From Formicarius rufipectus (lineage: Eukaryota > Chordata > Aves > Passeriformes > Formicariidae): 64,000 bases of DNA. The notes beneath the pieces were generated by a model, which had not been told where the DNA came from, searched no databases, and saw nothing but the letters and a program-made list of their open reading frames with translations. Shown piece by piece: positions 60,901-64,000 of this stretch; the stretch's first letter is position 1, and each line of letters begins with the position of its first letter. The stretch covers positions 580,185 through 644,184 of the forward strand of contig VXAU01001826.1 in NCBI GenBank assembly GCA_013399695.1, given 5' to 3'. A program made the translations under genes and the position numbers.

Positions 60901-61746
60901 AGAGAAGGTCATATCTTACAGAGGACTCAAGCCCAGTATTGTATGATGGGTGGCTTTGAAAGAAATAATAATGTAGACCATAGGGGTGCCATAAACCAAC
61001 TGCTACATGTTGCGAAGTACATTTAATTAGCACAAGCAAGCCCACCCTAATGTCTTCTATAGCATACACAAACAAACTAATTTTATTGCTGTTTTAATGT
61101 AGTGATAGTTGCTAGGGTAACAGCTTTCCCAGTACTTCATCTCATCAGTAAATACAGTGAACATCTGTCAGGAACATTAGGGTTATAATGCTTTTTATCA
61201 AACGTGAAAAAAGTAAAACTACATTTTGGACAGTGTTAGATTTGATTATGCCTGAGCAGGCAGTGATACATTCATGCAGATATAATTGTGCATTTAAAAA
61301 AAAAATGTTGGTGGCTCATTGAAATTTTAGCAGTCTAGAATAAATTACACATCTAATCTATCTGATGGATGGCTCTTCAGCTAAAACATCAAGAAGTGTT
61401 GAATGGAAATACAGCTGCCCTAATTCTTGTTTTCTGTCTCCAGGAAGCCTTGGAATCATGCCAGACCCGAGTTTCCAAGCTGGAGCTCCATCAGCAGGAA
61501 CAACAAGCACAGCAGTCTGAAACAGTTAATGCCAAAGTGCTCCTAGGGAAATGTATAAATGTTATCCTGGCCTTCATGACTGTCATCTTAGTGTGTGTTT
61601 CTACTATTGCAAAGTTCATTGCTCCTATGATGAAGAGCCGTTTTCATATCATCTGCACTTTTTTCGCAGTGACACTGCTGGCAATATTTTGTAAAAACTG
61701 GGATCATATAATTTGTGCCATAGAAAGGATGATTATACCAAGATGA
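18795..61746 (+). CDS. TMCC3: TMCC3, transmembrane and coiled-coil domain protein 3 (gene span, four coding exons)
   Basis: The CDS joins 18795-18872, 56231-57129, 58624-58759 and 61444-61746: 1,416 nt, 471 residues plus TGA. I recognise it as TMCC3 from the N-terminus MPGSDTALAVDRTYS, the stretch NTLSLPLNIRRGGSDTNLNF and the C-terminal end AIERMIIPR. By family knowledge TMCC proteins are ER membrane proteins. TMCC1 acts at ER-endosome contact sites, and TMCC3 has been placed at ER three-way junctions with atlastin. Visible layout: coiled coil 1 at about residues 68-146, a Ser/Gly/Lys-rich linker 147-280, coiled coil 2 at about 281-400, two hydrophobic segments at about 409-426 and 440-453, and a short tail. 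All introns are GT-AG and phases match at each junction. From memory human TMCC3 is 477 residues, so this copy is complete and slightly short. Identification is very secure; function is inferred from family. Confidence 0.97.
21409..21432. repeat. Poly-T tract (24 T)
   Basis: The longest pure homopolymer I counted in the window, inside TMCC3 intron 1. It is likely length-variable and prone to sequencing error. Confidence 0.85.
22150..22168. repeat. C9-A-C9 tract
   Basis: Two runs of nine C separated by a single A. The minus strand therefore carries two G9 runs, able in principle to form a G-quadruplex, with an i-motif possible on the + strand. It could also be a length-variable homopolymer. 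Confidence 0.8.
22955..23060. repeat. A/C-rich low-complexity tract
   Basis: About 100 bp composed almost entirely of A and C, with repeated AAACAAAC and CCCCA motifs. Similar tracts recur through the intron at about 29.6, 33.7, 37.2, 53.1 and 58.4 kb. They are typical low-complexity sequence, with no coding meaning. Confidence 0.8.
25379..25422. repeat. T/G-rich low-complexity tract
   Basis: T runs interspersed with GTTTGTTTGG-type units. It is the reverse-strand counterpart of the A/C-rich tracts elsewhere in the intron. Confidence 0.75.
28853..28985 (+). mobile_element. Ancient MIR-like (tRNA-derived) SINE fragment
   Basis: The order of short blocks resembles MIR-type SINEs: a GAGCAGTGGTGAC start, then GGCCTAAGGCTCTGGTGACA, ATGGGTTCAGAC, and a later GTCATTTTACCCTCTCTG. 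The latter corresponds to the family motif around ACTTAACCTCTCTG. It is strongly diverged and has no clear ends or duplications. Matching was done from memory of the consensus, so a repeat-library search is needed to confirm it and name the subfamily. Confidence 0.45.
29600..29645. repeat. A/C-rich low-complexity tract
   Basis: AAAACCAAAAACAAAACAAC-type sequence ending in a short poly-C run. No coding content. Confidence 0.75.
31865..32457 (-). mobile_element. Solo LTR of an avian endogenous retrovirus
   Basis: About 593 bp bounded by TG and CA. Read on the minus strand it starts TGTGACTGTTTTGGCTGGGG, followed by a GTAGAGTTAATTTTC block, the usual opening of a common avian ERV LTR family. 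A TATA box (TATATAA, complement of about 32173-32179) lies mid-element. Further along are an ATTAAA polyadenylation signal (complement of 31998-32003) and the typical CAACCCACAAGTTTTCTGGC block. There is no internal gag, pol or env and no second LTR, so it looks like a solo LTR left by recombination. I see no clear target-site duplication. It lies antisense to TMCC3 in intron 1. The assignment to an ERVL-type family is from memory and less certain than the LTR call. Confidence 0.88.
33663..33703. repeat. A/C-rich low-complexity tract
   Basis: AACCAAAACCAACCAACC followed by an A run and CCCC. A short low-complexity sequence in intron 1. Confidence 0.75.
35765..35905 (-). mobile_element. CR1 non-LTR retrotransposon fragment, 3' end
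   Basis: About 140 bp match the reverse complement of the CR1 3' end. Blocks on the + strand are ATTCATAGAAAGGTTGGGGT, GAAAGGACATTGAGGATCAT, CTAATTCCAAACCCCTTGCC and CCAGGTTGCTCCAAGCC. It is heavily truncated at its 5' end. The right boundary is approximate because similarity fades after about 35,900. Confidence 0.88.
37224..37272. repeat. A/C-rich low-complexity tract
   Basis: AAACAAACAAACAACAAAA-type tract with CCC interruptions. No coding content. Confidence 0.75.
40643..40780 (+). other. Exon-shaped open segment, weak candidate
   Basis: A good acceptor (TTTATTTTCATCTGCAG, ending at 40642) precedes an open frame read from the third base: LIAYQRVLEGKRQIPMEQIT, continuing to a TAG that ends near 40,780. 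There is no donor in this span, so it could only be a terminal exon, and I see no nearby polyadenylation signal. Forty-odd open codons are easily reached by chance. Confidence 0.12.
46297..46425. repeat. T/G-rich (GTTTTT-type) low-complexity tract
   Basis: About 130 bp built of T runs punctuated by single or double G. It produces Phe-rich open frames on the + strand with no coding meaning. It is the longest low-complexity tract in the window and is likely unstable in length. Confidence 0.85.
47236..47298. repeat. T/G-rich low-complexity tract
   Basis: TTTTTTGTTTGTTTGCTTTT-type sequence about 0.9 kb downstream of a similar longer tract. No coding content. Confidence 0.75.
48814..48978 (-). 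other. Antisense exon-like element in TMCC3 intron 1 (unproven)
   Basis: On the minus strand a strong acceptor (TTCCTTCTGTCTCAG) precedes 165 bp that end at a strong donor, GAGG|GTAAGATA. One frame is open throughout, with two bases at the start and one at the end shared with neighbouring codons: a symmetrical phase-1 exon of 55 codons. It reads FHSNITKYLGVTGAKGVVPS, then HPWKGSVFQLTQTPQST. I recognise no family. It may be an exon of an undescribed antisense transcript or a chance pseudo-exon. Confidence 0.25.
50170..50285 (+). other. Exon-shaped open segment in intron 1, weak candidate
   Basis: An acceptor with a good pyrimidine tract (CCTTTCATTTTCCCAG) precedes 116 bp ending at GATAG|GTGATA. 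One frame is open through it: PLNVEEQIPAKVSLTTTWNN, continuing MRVSEMPYSF. The donor is only moderate. If included after TMCC3 exon 1 its 116 nt would shift the frame of exon 2. It is most likely a pseudo-exon. Confidence 0.13.
51275..52400. other. ORF-dense segment of unknown origin
   Basis: About 1.1 kb with somewhat higher GC than its surroundings carries unusually many overlapping open frames on both strands. Examples are 118 codons on the minus strand at 51,338-51,694 and 131 codons on the plus strand at 51,926-52,321. None matches a domain I recognise, and no reverse transcriptase, gag-like or host motif is visible. An A run follows at about 52,551-52,568. It may be a decayed repeat or retrocopy, or simply less AT-rich DNA with fewer stops. 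Confidence 0.3.
52551..52568. repeat. Poly-A tract
   Basis: An uninterrupted A run of about 18 bases downstream of the ORF-dense segment. No AATAAA lies just before it, so a retrocopy tail is possible but not supported. Confidence 0.75.
53105..53208. repeat. C/A-rich low-complexity tract
   Basis: About 100 bp of ACC, CCA and AAAC repeats, such as AACCACCAACCACACATCCC. The minus-strand Gly/Trp/Phe-rich frames across it are artefacts of composition. Confidence 0.8.
54410..54635 (-). other. Antisense exon-like element with twin donors (unproven)
   Basis: On the minus strand an acceptor (TTCTTTTCCTTATAG) precedes 226 bp whose frame is open from base 2. It begins LPRITVRFFLLFLLLLHHSG, a short basic start followed by a hydrophobic run that resembles a signal peptide or membrane segment. 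It continues KIQIHLYLGKTGTWKMQTER and ELTIASGEYWLTTTFKSQ. It ends at two near-identical donors 12 bp apart, GAA|GTAAGC (exon end 54422) and GAA|GTAAGT (54410), both in phase 0. There is no ATG before the hydrophobic run, so a start would have to lie in an earlier exon. I recognise no family. Confidence 0.25.
56231..57129 (+). CDS. TMCC3: TMCC3 coding exon 2 (residues 27-325 and most of 326)
   Basis: This is the large central exon, 899 nt. The acceptor is strong: a long T/C tract ending CTCTCAG, with GTG for Val27 as first codon. It encodes the NTLSLPLNIRRGG motif and a basic coiled coil at about residues 68-146, including QKILKVTEQIKVEQ and KKLEQYHKKLKDIEQN. A polar linker follows, containing SLTPPVFVFSKSREFANLIR, DNIAHLKNTLDEFRPE and a DDECSSGTSGSADSNGN acidic/Ser-Gly run. 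The second coiled coil begins near residue 281 (ILEELREIKETQSQLADDIE). The donor after TATAG is GTATTT, phase 2, and is weak. Met32 at 56246 has a GAC-ATG-A context and would start a shorter isoform lacking 31 residues. Confidence 0.97.
57130..58623 (+). other. TMCC3: TMCC3 intron 2
   Basis: GT-AG intron of 1,494 bp in phase 2. It contains a short TG run at about 57,192-57,211 and an A/C-rich tract at about 58,376-58,430. If retained, the exon 2 frame stays open for about 40 codons to a TAA near 57,250, giving a protein without the membrane anchor. Confidence 0.93.
58376..58430. repeat. A/C-rich low-complexity tract
   Basis: AAACAAACAAACAACAACAA followed by AACCCAAACACAC-type sequence in intron 2, about 200 bp before exon 3. 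Confidence 0.75.
58624..58759 (+). CDS. TMCC3: TMCC3 coding exon 3 (end of 326 to residue 371)
   Basis: This exon of 136 nt completes Arg326 and continues YERLEDQLNDLTDLHQHE, then LASIEEKVAYQAYERSRDVQ. It is the middle of the second coiled coil, rich in Glu, Gln and Leu. The acceptor ends TTTTCCTAATAAG, with an interrupted pyrimidine tract, and the donor is CAG|GTACTT; both are below consensus. The open frame is short, but the peptide joins exons 2 and 4 without a gap and matches the family. The length is not a multiple of three, so skipping it would shift the frame and remove the membrane anchor. Confidence 0.95.
58760..61443 (+). other. TMCC3: TMCC3 intron 3
   Basis: GT-AG intron of 2,684 bp in phase 0. 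The donor is GTACTT and the acceptor is TGTCTCCAG. I see no repeats of note, no RNA gene and no recognisable coding sequence in it. Confidence 0.93.
61444..61746 (+). CDS. TMCC3: TMCC3 coding exon 4 (residues 372-471, membrane anchor, stop)
   Basis: The final coding exon has 303 nt including TGA at 61744. The acceptor is a clear pyrimidine tract ending TGTCTCCAG. It encodes the end of coiled coil 2 (EALESCQTRVSKLELHQQEQ) and then two hydrophobic segments. The first, about 409-426, is INVILAFMTVILVCVSTI. The second, about 440-453, is IICTFFAVTLLAIF. A short loop, KFIAPMMKSRFH, separates them. The tail KNWDHIICAIERMIIPR is characteristic of TMCC3. By family knowledge this hairpin anchors the protein in the ER with the coiled coils in the cytosol. 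Confidence 0.97.
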   Translation, partial: EALESCQTRVSKLELHQQEQQAQQSETVNAKVLLGKCINVILAFMTVILVCVSTIAKFIAPMMKSRFHIICTFFAVTLLAIFCKNWDHIICAIERMIIPR

Positions 61747-64000
61747 AGCTGTTGGACTGGTTGCTTTCTTCTTTTTCCTTTTTTTTTTTTCCCAAGTTTT
61801 CTCCCTTTTTCCCCCCCTCCCTGTTTTTTAAGGACAGTGTGTAAATGCATAAAAGCATACTTCTTGGCAGTCAGTTGCCTGTTCAATCTGATTTTTGTCT
61901 AACTGGCTATGTCTGTGATGAACTGCTCACTTAAGTCAGTCTTCTGCCTTAATCCAAAAGGTTTTCCACTTTACAAACCCACAGACACAAAAGATGGCAT
62001 GATGATCTCGGAGAGACCCCGGCAACTGCAAGTGTCAGCTGTACTTTGTACTATACTGGAATGCAAAGAGTGTATCAGGCCTGTTAGACTTATAAATTAA
62101 ATTTCTCTCTGAATCCAACTAGAGTCATAATCCAAATAACACAGTCATATGTATTAACAGTTCATGATTCTAAATTAATGGGTATCTGTATATGGGGTTT
62201 CTAGTTTTTAGAACCAACAGAACTTGATGCTTCTGTTAGTAGCTTTTTGCAGAGTTTATTGCTTGTAAATGAGACCAGTGATGACTACTGACCACAATAA
62301 GCAGTTGTTCTGTTCTGGCACTGTTCCTTATCACATTTGGGAAGCACATACATGTGGCATAAGACTTCCAAAGATGAACTGAATTGAATGACAAGATCCC
62401 CAGACCACCTTGTGAAGGAGTAAAGAAGCAATTAACTGGTGATTGTCATCCAGACCAAGGCACTGGCTTCAAGCCCTGTAGCCTGCAAGGGGAAAGAAGT
62501 ACACAGAAAGGCATCACTGAGGTTAGCCTTTGTTAGCACTGAATTTTTTGGGTACTCTAACTGAAAGCAAAACATATAGGTGGTGGGACTCAGAGTACAG
62601 TGGATTTCTTTCTTGTGGCAGAAACCTGAGGGAATAGCTTCTTAGGGAAGCAGGGAGTTAAACTTCTGTAAATATACAAACTGCAGATTCTCTTGATAAA
62701 CATTCCTGAAAATAATGTATTAACATGCAGTACTACTACTACTAGAAAGGAGACAGGGTTGGTTTGTTTTCTCACTGGAATTTATTTTGTTTAAGAACTG
62801 CAAAAAAAGTATCCCTGAAACCTGCTTGGCTTTCAGCCATGATGTAAAACAAAATCTTTATTAAAAACAAACAAACCACCACAACCAGAATTCTCTGCTC
62901 TCCATTAAATGAAAAGATAGTGTCTCCAGTTATTTGATGTTCAGTGTTACTAACTGTAAAGATAATGGTCATGATAGATTTTCTTCTCAGTTGCAGTATT
63001 TTTGATGCTTTTATTACAGGAGTAAAGGAGAAGATTGCTTGATGTGTGTTTTGTTTTTAAGCAAGTGCAGTATTTGGTGTAGAAGTTGTGAAGACCTTAT
63101 TCTGAGGAAAGGCAGTGGGGGAGGGAGAGGCAGGGGAAGAACTTTGATATTTTACCATGACTGGATTAACAGTAAATAGTTACTTTTCATGGCTTCAGGG
63201 ACTGAGGAAAGGACATAATTAACTTCATAAATAATGATATGACTCAGCAATTGGAAAATTCAATTCAAACACTAAAAATCTTTAAACAATTCTTTATATG
63301 TGCTATGCCTTTGAACAGAGAATTGAGGAAGGACTGTGATGGTTTGCAGGCACCGGAACTGGATCAGGTCAGGCACACCCATGTTATCCTAACCCAGCCC
63401 CACGTCATCTTCAGAGGGCAGTGGAGTGGAAAGCAAAAGTCCTGCTGAGAGAAATATGACTTTTAAAAGCCCAAACTTGTCAATTGGTTTATCTCTAACT
63501 GTGTCAGGAAGAATTGTTATATAGATACATTATTCTTCTCTTCCCCCTGCATCCCACTGCTTCTTTACCCCTGTATTCCTGGTATCCCCTGAAGAAAGAA
63601 AGAGATATTGTGTTATGTAGAAAACTTTTCTGTCTTAATTGCTACATGTGCTCCTGCTCCTCAGTTCACGGAGATCTTTCTTTCCATGTCTCTTGACCCA
63701 TTTTGGCACTGTATTGTGTGCATTGCAACAGCCATTCACCCCACCCTCTAGGTACCTATGCTTAGCCTCCTTTTACAGCTATCAGATAGACTGAGGGCAT
63801 TGCATCCACTGATGCAACTCAGACTTATCTTCACAGGAAAGTCCCTTCCACAATGTTAGAAAGATTAAAACAGAAGCAGCTTTTCCCAGACATTTACATC
63901 ACAAAAAAAAATGTTTTCCTTGGTGGGTTTTTATGCCTTTTTGATATGTCCTCAGATCCTCTTGGTGTTACCTATGTTTGTGGGTTTTTTTTTTTGTTTT
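61747..64000 (+). other. TMCC3: TMCC3 3' UTR and possibly downstream sequence
   Basis: The region after the stop codon starts with a T/C-rich tract at about 61,765-61,835. I found no AATAAA between the stop and the window end. The variant hexamer ATTAAA occurs at 62096-62101, 62860-62865 and 62904-62909. TMCC3 is known to have a long 3' UTR in mammals, so the UTR may run to or past the window end. No convincing gene is visible here, and the short open frames are unremarkable. Confidence 0.6.

Overview
This window is nuclear DNA from a vertebrate, almost certainly a bird. Two CR1 retrotransposon 3' ends, an avian-type solo LTR and long AT-rich non-coding tracts point that way, as does one split gene with a GC-rich CpG-island promoter. 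I cannot name the species. The LTR resembles a family I associate with songbirds and other neoavian genomes.

Layout. Bases 1 to about 18,540 are intergenic DNA upstream of the gene. They hold one CR1 copy (6,056-6,362), simple repeats and one exon-shaped but unproven element near 9.5 kb. A CpG island at about 18,541-18,980 contains the first coding exon of TMCC3, a two-pass ER membrane protein with coiled coils. The gene runs on the + strand in four coding exons: 18,795-18,872, 56,231-57,129, 58,624-58,759 and 61,444-61,746. Phases match at every junction and the joined frame encodes 471 residues ending in a stop. Intron 1 is about 37.4 kb. It carries a solo LTR on the minus strand (31,865-32,457), a CR1 fragment on the minus strand (about 35,765-35,905), a probable ancient MIR-like SINE (about 28,853-28,985) and many homopolymer, A/C-rich and T/G-rich tracts. 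From 61,747 to the window end is 3' UTR or downstream sequence; the polyadenylation site could not be fixed.

No other protein-coding gene is firmly supported. Nearly all the remaining open frames are 60-160 codons and are what AT-rich DNA gives by chance. Four exon-shaped segments (good acceptor, donor in three of them, open frame between) are listed as low-confidence candidates. Two lie antisense inside intron 1 at 48.8 kb and 54.4-54.6 kb. They are the best leads for something undescribed, but sequence inspection alone cannot separate them from pseudo-exons. There are no bacterial operons, CRISPR arrays, rRNA or convincing tRNA genes.
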